Shown here in pieces: positions 14,351-43,580 of a DNA stretch of 64,000 bases. The stretch comes from Pterobdella sp. o SKG-2022. Taxonomy: Eukaryota; Annelida; Clitellata; Hirudinida; Piscicolidae. Below the pieces are notes generated by a model. The model was not told the origin of the DNA, did no database searches, and saw nothing but the letters and a program-made list of their open reading frames with translations. Position numbers and translations under genes: made by a program. The stretch's first letter is position 1. The number at the start of each line of letters is the position of its first letter. The stretch spans positions 7,314,331-7,378,330 of the forward strand of contig OZ038323.1 in assembly GCA_964035795.1 (NCBI GenBank), written 5' to 3'.

Positions 14351-16240
14351 CCTACTTTTTTCTCGCTTTTTTTTGATGTTATTCTCTTTCACTGTTTTTT
14401 CATATATTATTTTTTCATATTTTAATTTTTTTATCACTCCATCTAATTTTCATTTCCACGATACTTTTCCAATAACTATTTGAACACCAGCATCCCCTTC
14501 TCAATCATCCTCTCTTCTCATCTTCATATCACTTTCCACAATAAATAAACAGTCAAATTTAATTTTAAATTTCAAAGTTTGAAACTTAATTAGCGTCTTC
14601 CGTTTCAAAATAACTCAATAATACAAGGAATACAAACGTTAATGAATATTCATACTTTATCTGATTATGTATTCATAATAGATAAAAAAACAACGGTTTT
14701 TATTATTAGCTATAAGCTTCCCCTCTATTTGTGTTTTATCTAACGATAAATATAGTTACTAATGAATAAATCAGCTAATCAATCACCTAGAGAACTAATT
14801 TTTGTCTTTAATAAAGTTGATTATGGCAATTTGTCATCACAATCTAGCTTCATAGGAATATAGTAGTAATATTTGGAACATTACAGGAATACTTTTCAGG
14901 GTATATATGCTAAAATAATGCTATATAATTATTTAAATAAACAAATAAAAATACACACAGACACACACATACAAACAAACAAACACACACATGTAGATGG
15001 GAGGGAGAGAAGAGCCTGATAGAGATAAGCGTCTGTTTCTTTGTCATTTATTTTTGCCCTTCATTTCCCCATCCATCAATCCATTTTTTTTCTCTTTTAG
15101 TTACTTCATTCATTTAAATTATTTATTTCTATTGCCTTACCTGTAAATTAAGCACCCATCAATTCACAGTTCGATTCTCCAACTTATCCAAAAATGCATT
15201 CACCCATTCATGCATCCATCCCTCCTTCCATCCATTCATTCAGAAGCTTATACACCCATTTCTCATTCACCTATTTACTCATTCATCCGTTTTTCTTCAA
15301 CCCCATTTATCCATTACCCCATCCACTCACCCAACCATCCAAATACTAATCCTAAATAGCCGCCATAACATCAAGAATCTTAACTGGCTCAATTAAAAAT
15401 CAAAAGAGTGTAAGTATATAAGGATAATATGTATCAATAATATCATAGTATATGTATCAATAATATCATAGTATATGGATAAAAAAGGATAGTTTCAAGT
15501 TGGTTTCAGTAATAATATGAGGATGCTACTTACTGTACCACGTGATGATGATTTCCAGCCAATTAAAAAACTTTGTGAGATAAAACCTTATAAGCTATTG
15601 TTTTTTTAATATATTTCAAGTTTTGTGTTTACACCAATGGAATTTTGTTATCTTGGGATAGTGTTTCCAATAAGTTTTATTTCATTATTTTATACTTATT
15701 CTGCTCTATCATCATTATTCGATAAAAAAAATTCATTTCAAAATTTTAAGCAAACCCACAAATACCTTCAAACAAAAATATAAATTCTTGCTGGATTAAA
15801 GTATTTTGACTAGTTTCATATGATTTAAACTAAGATTAAAGTTGAGCAAGACATTAATTTCAAAAATTTTTCGTATACTTGATACAACTAAACAAATATT
15901 GTTTAAAATTATGAAATTTTGATAAAAAATTTATGCAAGGCCGCAGCTGAAATTCTCGATTTTGTCATAACTAAATAGAACAAAATAATGGTGTGGTAGT
16001 TATGTACGTGAAAATGTTGTGGTTGTGGATGCGAGGATGAGAACAGATGCAGAATAGTGGGAACAACCTCCCACGTTGTAATTCATCTTTTATTGCGTCT
16101 CTGTTCTTTTATTCACTTAAAAATTCAACAAATTTATGCTCATTTTTTTCTCTAGATATAAATTTTTCCAAAAATAAATTGTTTCAAAAAATAATTTTTT
16201 CGAGAAACAATTTCTCCAACAAATAATTTCAACAAACCAA
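14351..16240. other. Intergenic DNA upstream of GATA exons
   Basis: A+T-rich, with a CA-rich patch (14950-14995) and a degenerate CATCCATT satellite (about 15180-15340). An E-box CCACGTGA lies at about 15539. A first exon or promoter of the GATA gene may be here, but I found no convincing one. Confidence 0.35.
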
Positions 16241-16242
16241 CA

Positions 16243-19200
16243 GTGAAAACGTCTTTTTCTTACGAGATTTCTCAACGAGAAAGTTGGAATAACAGCTACA
16301 AAACAAATTATCTCAACAAAAACAATATTGAAAAAACAACCAACAAAGTTGTTATAAATACAACAAGCAACAACAACAACACTGTTAGTAACAAAATCAA
16401 CAACAGAAACAGCAACGGCAACACCACTCACAGGGTTCCAAATGCTCCAAACAATAACAGCAATAACAATATGAGAGATCAAAGCTTCAAAAATAAAAAT
16501 GTTGTTAACAAAATCAGCAATTTGAATGATAACAGTTACAACAATACAAACATCAACACAACAAACAACAACATAACCAACATCATCAACAACAACACAA
16601 GCAAAAACACAAAAATCGATTCAACTATCGACAGAAACAATTTCGAATCGTTCAATTCATTCAAACCACCAAAAGACTCTGAAAACATGACGCGAAACGA
16701 CAACCCGTTTCCTTCCGGTCCCTTCCAGCAACAAAGCAACACACCATACAACACAACAACTAAATACTCAAATTCCTTACCATTATCTCAATACCCCTTC
16801 AAATCCTCCTTCTCCTCTCTCAACCAGGAGAATGCAGTTGTAACATCAAGCAACAGAAGTCTAATGTTTAATGACGATCTGTGTCGAAACCTCCAGCCAA
16901 CTCCTCATAACTTCTATTATAACTACTCATCTTCATATATATTCAATAGTGATTCATTAAACACGCCAAACAATCTTCATTTAGGCGTTTTATCACCTTC
17001 GTGTAACAACAATAACAACAACAATTTTGGACTTAATTTTTTTCCTCCCTTCAACAACAACAACAACACCACAAGTATTGTGATTGAGCCGAATAGTCAC
17101 CTGGATACTTGCGACTCTCCAACGTTGAAAAAATCTTTCCAGCCTCACCTCAAAACTCCACCTAAGACAATGCCTTTCGAAATTAGGCGAGTTTATATCT
17201 GAGTTGTTGAAAATTATGAGTTTTTTATTGAAAAAATGAACTTTTGTTTTATTTTTTTGAGGTTTTTAAAACATTTTAACTTTTATGTTAACAATAAAAT
17301 TTTTAATAATTATCATCTTTTTGGAGTTAAAAACATTGAGTTAATAAAATTATCAATCGATATAGGAACAAGGCTTCACAAGCAAGCAAACAGAACGGCT
17401 TTTTGGCTGACACAAGCCAGTTGAAAGCATCATCATCTTACTCATCCTCTTCATTCTCTCCAGCTCTTCAATGCCAGCAAATTTCAAAAGTAGAAAAAAA
17501 TTCAAACGAAGAGCAAAAATTAAAACTATCCACACAACTGCCGTCTCTACAACACCTCAACAACAACATTTCCGACGCAGCCACCACCCCTAACAACCTC
17601 CTTGATGATGTCTACAACTACCACAACAACACACGCTTCGTCGGCTCTTTCCACCCCCATTTCTTTTCCCCCACACCCTACCAAACACCCCTACATTACA
17701 ACTCCACCCCCCACATAGCTTCACCATCCTCCCACCACTTCCAAAACCCTCCTCAACCTCAATACCCCATGGATCCTAGACCTTTTAGTGACCAAATGTC
17801 GTATCCCTCTCACAAATTCTTCTCACAACCTCCTATGCTGAACACATCAGGGTCGGTGGCCATGTTTAAAGCCGCCTCTGAAATCTCCCGCATCAGAATC
17901 AAATCCAGATCCAGTTCCGGTATGTACCGATTGGTTTTTAAATGAATTCTGGTTTAATTATTTGCAAAAAACTTGAGCTGATTGATTTTTTGGTGGCTGC
18001 ATGTCTCAGACTGAACCTGTGTTACAAGTGTTACACCCCATTTTTCGTTTGTTTTGGTTTCATTAAAAAGCGCATTTTCATAAATCGATATCTCGTTAAA
18101 GCACAGGTTTTCTGTTGTTTTTAATAAATGTTAATTCCTCAGTTAATTCAAACTTAAGAAACAATAAAACTCCCATCCCCAAACCACCACCACAGAAGGC
18201 AGAGAGTGTGTCAATTGTGGAGCCACATCGACCCCCCTTTGGCGCAGAGATGGCAACGGGCAGTATCTCTGCAATGCTTGTGGCTTGTACCACAAAATCA
18301 ATGGCCAGAATAGACCTCTAATCAAGCCTAAGCGTAGATTGGTTGGTTGTTGTATTACATGTTGTATGTATTGGATATAGTATCATAATTTTGAAATGAG
18401 TCTATTGCTGATGGATGGACTTTTTATGGTTATTTTAAATACACTATTCATATAAGCTTGTAGTGTATACAAAAAAAAATGCAATTAAAAATTTTAGTGG
18501 CATAAGTTTCAGAAGTTTCTAGGCCTTAATGTACAACTAATAACTTTTGGTTGTTAGGCTAACCGATTAAATGAACTAACATGTAGATGATCCATAAAGA
18601 ATTTGACCGCCTGATTCTTACATGACATTAGACCATAAACTAACAACAGCCTCTTAAAAACAATCTCTAACAACACAAATCAATAATCGCTAATAACCCA
18701 AATAAGAAGACCAATAAAATTCTCTTCTATACTGTCCTACTTAAACAAACCAATAACATTCTTTTCAATTTCTGACCTAATTGAACAAACCATTAACATT
18801 TTCCATATTTCTGACCCAATTGAACAAACCAATAAAACAGTCGTCAGCACGGAGAGCGGGAACGACGTGCGCCAATTGTTCTACTAACATGACAACATTG
18901 TGGAGAAGGAATCAAAATGGCGATGCTGTTTGTAATGCATGTGGTCTCTACTTCAAGTTGCATAATGTATGTGGTGTTGTTGTGGTTTTGTATTTTTTAG
19001 TTATGTTTTTTTTTGTTGTCGATGTTGTTTCTACTGTTTGTTTTGTTGAAATTTATTTTTTTTGTTACGTTTTCGTATTTATTTTTGTTAGCTTGTTCTC
19101 GTTTTTTATTTTTTTGTCACGTTTTCTGGTTTTTTTCATCCAATTTTTTTATATATTTTTAACTTTTTTTTTGTTACGATGTTAATTTTTGTTTGTTTTG

Positions 19201-21796
19201 GTCAAGTTTTTTCCATTTTTTAGTTCCGTCATTGTTTTTGCTTATATTTTTTATACGTTGTTTTTATAAAATTAGTTTTTTTATTTTTGTCACTTTCTTT
19301 CCAATTTTTTCAACGTTATGTATTGAAACATTGTTGTTATTTTTGATTAAGTTTATTTTTAAAAATTTCGTCTTTTTATTTTTGTTCATCTTTTTATGAT
19401 TTCCTAAATTTTGATTGCTGTCTCGGTGTATGTTTTATTGTTTTTTTTTATTTTTTTTAAATCTTTTTTTATTTTTGTGGCAGCTTTGGATAATTTTTCA
19501 GCCAAAGTTATTTCGTGGTAGGTCCCAATATGGGATATAAGCTTTATGGGACTTTCAAAAAACAATAAAAAAAATAAAAACAAGAAAAATTATTTTAAAA
19601 ATAGAAACAAAAAAATAAACTTAAACATCGACAAAAACATACAAAAAAAAACAGAAAAAACACTTACAGGCATAAACAGAATTACAGACAAACAGACATA
19701 TAAAAAAACGCACACATTCGTACACACACAAACCGCATTCGAAAGAGATCGTTTTGATAAGCGCCAAATGTGTTGTTTGACATTTGTGTATGCATGTGTA
19801 TGTCTAGATGTATTTCTCTATGCGTCTTTGAGTGTGTAGATGTGTGTGTTTGTAATTGATTTTTTATGTTTATGTGTTTTTGTGTGTTTTTTGGATGTTT
19901 GGATTTTGTTTGTATATGCGATTGTATATATGGTCATACAAAAATTATTTTGTTTGTATGTTCATTCGAAAATACCAAATCTAGTTATTTTTGTGTTTTT
20001 ATATTCATAAGCGTTAGTATTTCAAGAAAAAAAAACACATACACACACATAAACACACATACATCACTATATCACCGATAAAGAGCATCGTCAAAAACAC
20101 ACAATAAAAACACACTTGAAACAAGAGGTCATCAAAATCCCAAATGAACACATGAGAGACGGAACCACATAATGACGTCACACAGCAACAACCTCCATGC
20201 CGCCATCACTGCTATTTCACGCACCAACACACACTTCCGCCCACATACATACTTGAAAATATTCATAGATTTATACACGAGTATATAAATACATACTTAA
20301 AGACATTTATGAGTATTTAAAAAAACATTTTAATGTATTTAAGTTTTTTGTGCACGTGCTTCTATGCACAGATTTAAAATACTTAGAAATAATGTTTTGT
20401 GCGTATAAACATACATACAAACAAATTCAAAGACACTTTCACATAAAGATAGTGTAATATGCAAGAAGATAAGCAGGCAAACGCGCATAACAGCACACAT
20501 AGTATCAGACACACATAACAGCAAACACTAAAGCTCCGCCCACAAGCATACGCATCACTAAAAGACACTTGGAATGAATAACAAAGAATAAATAATTTAA
20601 TTTTAATGAGGTTTTTATGGCTTTATTTAGTATGCGCATCTTAATAAATACATACATCACGCACACACAAACACACACGAATACACATAAACACATCCAC
20701 CCAACCACACACACACACAAACACACAGTGCATGGCACAGATAACATACACACTGCATTAGCCAATTGTGACACAGATCCAAAACTAATGTTATACAAAT
20801 GATTGAAATTCAATTGGATAATTTGAAGTCTGGTGATGGTTTATTCGTGGTGCAACTAACACTAAAAATAAGTATATTATGATAATAGTATAACATATTT
20901 ATTCAATATATTAGTTTTTATTATAGTGGTGTTTATCCCAGTGATTCAATAGTTAATTAATATAAATTATTTGTTTCATTTTTTATTATTTCTAAATAAA
21001 TTGATTCAAATAATGATATGAATAAAAAATAGCTAATCATAAAAATAAGAACAGAATTAAAAACAACAAAAAAAATGTTCAAAAATAATAAAAACAAAAC
21101 TGGACGAGAGGGAGTCAGAACAACTGAGAGACACTTGAAAAATTCTCAATTTTCATGCTTGTGTGAAAGATAGTGGTCATATGATTTGGTTGTGTGATGT
21201 GGTGTTGATGTGCTTTTGTAGTGGTTGTTTCCTGTGTTTTTATGGTTATGCGGTGGCACCGCGGTGGTTAAGATACGATGTAGAAGTTCTAAAAATTTTT
21301 TGAGCTCAAATTTTTTCATTTATCTTCAAACATCACGTAACTATTACAGGTAAACCGACCAATCACAATGAAGAAAGAAGGCATTCAAACACGGAATCGG
21401 AAGTTGTCGTCGAAAGGCAAGAGACACAGAAGAGGGGCAGACTTGACAGCACAAGCGCCTTTAATGCAGCCCCCTTACGAAAAAAATTCATCAGCTTTTG
21501 CGTTCCATTCGTTTCCACACACTGGTTTTTCTCACAACACCTTTCAGAACTCTTACACTTCCACAAACAACAACTTCATCCCCAACAACAACAACAACAA
21601 CATTTTTGGTCCCTCCAACAACAATAACAATAGTCTCCTTTTGAGCAACAACGAAGCATTCCTACCACCATCACCAACGTACAGAGAATTTCCATGTTTG
21701 TCTGGTAACACAGCGTCTTTTGGAGGCTACTTCGCAGGAAGCTTTCATCAGTTTTCCAGCAGAAACAACGACTCGTTCTGCCAGCTGGTCGATTGA
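16243..21796 (+). CDS. GATA1/2/3-type zinc-finger transcription factor
   Basis: Exons: 16243-17186 (5' limit uncertain), 17366-17919, 18196-18341, 18841-18966, 21350-21796. It binds WGATAR sites in the nucleus. The N-finger ([14 protein letters not shown]...[16 protein letters not shown]) is in exon 3, the C-finger (CANC...TTLWRRN...[12 protein letters not shown]) in exon 4 and the basic tail ([17 protein letters not shown]) in exon 5. Both fingers are C-x2-C-x17-C-x2-C. LWRRN and [13 protein letters not shown] favour the GATA1/2/3 over the GATA4/5/6 class. The intron after KLHN is also present in vertebrates. Exons 1, 2 and 5 are rich in Asn/Ser with poly-Asn. Exon 1 has no ATG before its stop-bounded 5' end: the open frame begins after a stop at 16192-16194, and acceptors at 16204 (cgag) and 16242 (aacag) both fit a phase-1 upstream exon; otherwise translation starts at the ATG near 16471. 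Intron 1 needs a GC donor. A polyA signal AATAAA lies at 22090. Confidence 0.93.
20173..20180. promoter_or_regulatory. CRE palindrome in GATA intron 4
   Basis: Perfect TGACGTCA inside the 2.4 kb intron between the C-finger exon and the last exon. It sits in a short C-rich island (about 20160-20240). It may be an intronic enhancer element; a chance occurrence is possible. Confidence 0.25.
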
Positions 21797-23226
21797 GATG
21801 GGGCTTTTTCTGAGTGTGACAACTTGTATCATAGTTTTTAAACAGTGGAGGTAGTGATGGGCTTAGTTCGTTTTGTTGGTTTCTTGTGTTTGTGCGGCGT
21901 TTAATTTATTTTTTAAGTCATTAAAATGACCAATTTGTGAGCAAATCGTATAATTCATTAAAATAAGTTAAAATTATAAAAACAAAATTAACTCAATATT
22001 TTACTAACTTTATATCTTTTGGAATAATCAAAATAACTAGGATTTTTGCTAAATTATTTTCCGATATTGCAATCTTGTCATTATTTTGGAATAAAATCTT
22101 CAACCATTTCACACCAGAGCCTTGTAAAGTAGAACCCATTTATTGGCCACCAAACCTAGTTACAAAAAATATTTCAACAATAAAAAGACTACATGAAAAG
22201 TCTATTGCATTTAATTCGCATCAAAAGCTTATTAATTGAAGAGATTTTCAGTGAGCTGTTCCGCCAACAAGACTTTGAATTCATTTTTAGATTAATCTAG
22301 TTTAAGTCTATTGTAATTCAACGCATCTAGTCAAAAAATTTTAAACTAATTTTGATCATAACGCATTTTTCGCGATTTTTTTGTGAATAATTCCTAGCAT
22401 TCAAACGCATTTTTTTTGATTGGTTCTTAAAGTATTCTTGACCTCATGTCTACATTTCATTATAGACTCCAAGTTATAACCAGCGTTTCAGTAATTTTTT
22501 ATACAGCTTGGAAAGTAATTGCCACACACCAGATGGAAAACTAACAGTGCCACATGTTCTCTACCGAACTGAGTACAATAATGGCTGTGTAAGTAATATT
22601 AGTTGAGAAAACCACTAGTAAATAACTTTAAACTTCTATTGATAAAAATAATTCAGAGCTGTTAGAAAAAATGAAGTTTTACTTGAATTAGTATTAAAAT
22701 ATTCAGCCATTTATTCACGTATCAACAGACAGTGAAATACATTATTTATTTAAATGAAATGTTTAGTAGATTTAAAACATGGAAAAGCATGATTAATGAG
22801 ATTTTAGGATGTTCGCTAGGGCGAGACAAGCTTGAAACTTTTAAATAGAACAAGTCATTTTTCCATATGAAGGTGATCAAGAATTTAAAAAGAAACTGTC
22901 AAATTGTCTTACTGAAGTCATATTATGTTATTATTATTATTATTACTGTTATGAATATTACTATTATTTTTATTTTTACCAAACTATTGTCTTCTTTCAA
23001 GCATAGAATGGCAAAACTTGAGAACACACACTGACATCTGCGTAAAACATAACTGATATTAAATGAAAACCCTAAAAACTTGTCTAAGAAGCTTCTATAA
23101 CTAATGTATTTTCACACAATTTCATCAAAATTAACCTTATAAGGCTTTTTTAAAATCATTTTTATTATTATATTATCACCCTCCTCTTTTAAACACCAAC
23201 ATCATCCTTCTTTTTACTTCTCTTAA
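21797..23226. other. Convergent intergenic region, GATA / CINP-like
   Basis: The 3' flanks of the plus-strand GATA gene and the minus-strand CINP-like gene. It contains AATAAA at 22090 (plus) and TTTATT at 23161 (AATAAA on minus). No other gene seen. Confidence 0.45.
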
Positions 23227-24151
23227 CTACTGAACCTCACCTGGAAGAACAATACTCATATGTTGCACCCATCTTTCCTTCAGCATTTTCATCGTTTCAT
23301 CTGTGAAGTCATACAACTCCAGACAGCCATACTTTATAGCTATGCTGTTAATGGGCATACGTTATATGAGTAATATTTTAAATTATTAGCTAAATTACAT
23401 TTCTGTGTATCAAATAATCAAATGTTATGGTATTTGAGCTAAATTTATTTTGGGTATATTATATTTGTTAAATTCATTCACACAATTTAAAATAATTTTG
23501 AATTTTATTTTTAATCATTTATCTTGAAAACATGGAAAACCTTTCAGCATAATAATCACAAGTTGAAATAAGAATTTTGAAAAGAGAGGAGATCGGGATC
23601 AGGCCATAATTAAAATCAATCTCTGAGGGTTCATCTAGTGAAGCATCAAAGAAAGAAGATTGATCATCTGGTTGTTGAGAGATGTTCAAGGAGCTGGTTG
23701 AAGCATTAAAGTCTGGTGCAGGAGTGTTATATTGGAGATGCATGTTTGTAGCATCTTTGATTTCAAACAATATCTGGTTCATCTTGTCTGCTAAATCATC
23801 CAATTTTTTTCTGTGTTAATAAATAAAAAAATGAAGATGAATTTAATTTTTTATTATTATTAGTTAAAATTTCAAATTTTACATGGTTTTATGGAGATTT
23901 GTCATTTCATTTTGTATCAGCATTATATTTTTTTGAGTCATTATTTCTTTGAATTCATTATCTTTCAATTCATCTTCTTGAAAACACTTGTTGTTCATAC
24001 ATATGTTATATTGCAGAGTATATTCACTGAGTAATTCTAAAAGCTGCAAACTTTGACTCTCAAGAGATTTCCAATCTTTACACAACTTTTCTAATTTTTC
24101 AAACTTTCTCGAAAATAACTTCAAAATTTTTAATTCATTTTTATTATCCAT
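23227..24151 (-). CDS. Small coiled-coil protein, CINP-like
   Basis: Exons: 23883-24151, 23541-23810, 23227-23344; 218 residues, all junctions in frame (phases 2 and 2). The product has an N-terminal helix (KLCKDWKSLESQSLQLLELL), a central coiled coil (MTNLHKTIKKLDDLADKMNQI), an acidic Ser/Asp linker (DDQSSFFDASLDEPSEID) and a C-terminal helical part (PISSLFKILISTCDYYAE ... LKERWVQHMSIV). Length and order resemble cyclin-dependent kinase 2-interacting protein (human 212 residues), which has a DW-L-W helix, a heptad region with KM-L, and a C-terminal pattern ending in a short W-Q stretch. CINP is known in genome maintenance and in the 55LCC ATPase complex. The similarity is weak and from memory; another small kinetochore or ribosome-biogenesis coiled-coil protein is possible. 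A donor-like gtgagg just before the stop leaves open one more exon. Confidence 0.5.
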
Positions 24152-26167
24152 TAATTAGCCGGTTCAATTAATAAATTTAACTCATCGAATTTGTTAAAAG
24201 TAAACTCAGATTAAAAATTAAACTTGATCTAAAACTCCAAAACTTGTTCTATAATAAGAAATATAATTGAAAAGCTTCAAATTATAAAGTTTAACTACTA
24301 TTCCATATTAAGGAAGTTCCAAAATACTTTGATATGATTTTTTGAGTGCTACTAATATAAAGTGAAACTTATTTTATTATTTCAATACAAGCTCTACCCA
24401 AACTCCCGCTAAAGTAGTAAGCGGTTTTGAGTTCTAATGTTTATTAAAATAAACCAATTTACAATTCAAAGACAATCTGTTTATACAGGTATCTCACAGC
24501 CAAATGAAATTTGAAATTTTTAATGATATCTAATAGTAGCTGTCGAATGTGTCAGTTTAACTACAAATACACAAATAACTAACTACCAGAAAGACCAAAC
24601 GCTTGACTAGTCTAAACCATAAAAACCATAAGCAAAAATGCTATAAAAGAAACTGTATTAAACTTATTTTATAAGCTTTTTCATAATTTATAAATTCTAT
24701 AGGATTATACAAGAAAAAACCAAAATCAGGTTGAGTAAGTTTGATAAATTCTAGCATATATTTGTATTCACAGCTCTAATAAAATTTCTTAAAGCTTCGT
24801 ATTAATTTTTCTAATTGGTTAAGGTGAGCCGTTGCTACCCATGCCATTTTTATCAAGTTGAGCACAACATGCCGATTCAGTGGTGAAGACTAATTTTTGG
24901 AAAGTCTTTCGCTCTGATCAACACAAATCAACTGTAAAGAATATTATAATTGGTTAAATTGTGTTGTCGGAGAGTTTGAAAGAAGCTGAAGATAGACTTT
25001 TCAGGTAGAATTCCTTGATGTTGATATCCTCAGCATAGTTTTGATATATAATATAATGAAAACTAAGTTTTTCTGAACTCAGTTGGGTAATATATATAAT
25101 AATGTATTTTATTAGTTAAAAATATGAAAAAAATTATAATATATTTACTGTTTTCTTCGCTAGAGGAGTCGTGTATTTTGGCCGTTTCTTCTTCTGCCTT
25201 AGTCCTGTCTTCGAAGTCTGAGGAAATCAATCAATCAAATTTTTTTTATTTAAGTTTGTTTTCAAGACATGAGTATATAAATCTTTTCTTCATTTATTCG
25301 CCGTTTTTATAAAAAAGGGGCTCTAAAAAATGGTCGTTTATGCTGGATTTCCAAAGTTCATGGATTAAATTCAAAAAAATTAAAGTCGGTATTTTTATTT
25401 TTTTGATTTTATTTAAAAAAAAAACTTGAACACTTTATTGAACAAAGAAGGCACAACTCAAAATGCGAACTGAAAAAAGTTAAGTGTTGCTCTGTAATAA
25501 AAGTGGTTTAAATAAAGTTTTGAGCAAAATAAACACTTAAAATGAGGATATAAAGGACACCAAAATAGAATGGTACACCAAATATGAAAATATTATTACA
25601 AAATAAATGCAAATATCAGCGTTGTACGAAGCTACCAACATGATTCAAACATTGAATATCCAAAAACACATCTAAGTTTAACTTTGGCATTTTCCCACTA
25701 AGATTGCAGCCGAGTCAGTTAAAAGAAAAATCGATTAAAATAGTAAAAAATAATGACATCGATAACACACAATTAGGTATAAAACACATCGAAGCATATT
25801 TACACTGGCCAAAAATTGACTTGAAACTTCATTTTTAAATATAACATTTAAATAAGAATAATTATAAAAAAGTAAACATATCAAGTAATAATGGAAATTA
25901 AACGAAAAAAAAGGTTATGAGTATAGAGTATATGAGATGGGAGAATTATATAAAAAGACACGTGTTGCTTTTAAACATAGTCTCAAATAAATGACTGAGA
26001 TGACAACAATATAAACTGAAAACAAAAAAAGTGAAGTTATATAAAAGTTTTATTTTTTGAGTCTTACTCCAGTATAAAACAAGTTCTATGAAACTCAAAT
26101 AAAAACATAAGATGGACGAAGAAAATATGATCAAAGTTTATATCAATTGGTTTCATTGTATTTCACT
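24152..26167. other. Intergenic DNA
   Basis: Two kilobases between the CINP-like gene start and the FCHSD stop, both on the minus strand. It is A+T-rich. The plus-strand frame at 25124-25312 is low-complexity. TTTATT at 26049-26054 is a plausible minus-strand polyA signal for FCHSD, 115 bp after its stop. Confidence 0.4.
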
Positions 26168-42470
<16,303 letters not shown>

Positions 42471-43580
42471 TTTAAGTAATAAAATTAATATCCAAAAAAC
42501 TGCGCAAAAACTGAAGGCACTTTAAAATTTTAAAATTCACTTTATATTTGAACACAACGCACTATATATTGGTAACCTATTACACTGTTTTATATATACC
42601 AGCTAATTAATTGTTCGGATTAGTTCGATAAATTGTGACGAAACTTGATAGCTTCGACATATAAGCTTTTTGAACAAAGAAACTGCAGTAGCTAAAGTTG
42701 TTTAGTTGTTAGTGTAATATTATTATTATTATTTAGGCGCCATTAAGATAGATAAGGCATCATTTAAAAATCTTACCTTTTTAACTCCAAAGGCTTCAAT
42801 GCAAAAAACTGTATTAAAAGTTTAATTGATTCAATCAAGTTAAATATACGAATTTATTCTTTGAAGCATAATACTAAATTTTTCCAGCAGCTACTTCGTG
42901 TACACAATCGTACAATATATGTGTACAACAATGTTAACTAACTAGCCGTGTGTAGATTATGGCTTAAGATAAATTTTTTACTTTCATTTAATAATTTTCT
43001 ACTTTATTGAAAAGTCTATTATATCTTAATTGGTAAAATATTTATTAGGTTAATAAAGTTTTTTTGTAGTTTGCATGAATTTCCACGAATTGGAAAATTT
43101 TAAGTAAATATTTCTACTTGAAACTTATTACTTTAAATTTGAATTAAAGTTTATAGTATGAAATAATGTAGAGAATTTTATAAGTTTATACAGTGTACTG
43201 TCACTATATATAAATATGAACATCCCGAAACAAGTTTTGTCAAAAAAACTCTTGTTTCGTAAGAGCCAATCTGTAAGAATAATTTATAGATTTAATCCAA
43301 TTTATACTAAGTAAATAATTTCAGTAAATTATGTGCAGGTGATTAAGGGAACCGGTTATGTTCAGAAATCATATTCCTCTACAACAATAAAAAATCCACA
43401 GATAACATCTGCATTCATTAAAAAGTTATGACAACTCAATAATACAATTAATCATTTTCAATTTAAATATTTTCAATTATTACAAAAACTATTTGCTAGT
43501 TTTTGCCCGTCATAACGAATTGAGTAGCCATTAATATTAATATCTTACTCATAGCGCATTTCTAATCAAAAAGGTTCAGT
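42471..43580. promoter_or_regulatory. Divergent promoter region FCHSD / LHPP
   Basis: The 1.1 kb between the start codons of two divergently transcribed genes. It must hold both promoters and 5' UTRs. It is A+T-rich and I see no canonical TATA box or CpG-rich patch that I would defend. Confidence 0.4.

Noticed and set aside
16117..16754. Minus-strand frames opposite the GATA exon
   Set aside because: Val/Leu-rich shadows of poly-Asn codons in the real plus-strand exon.
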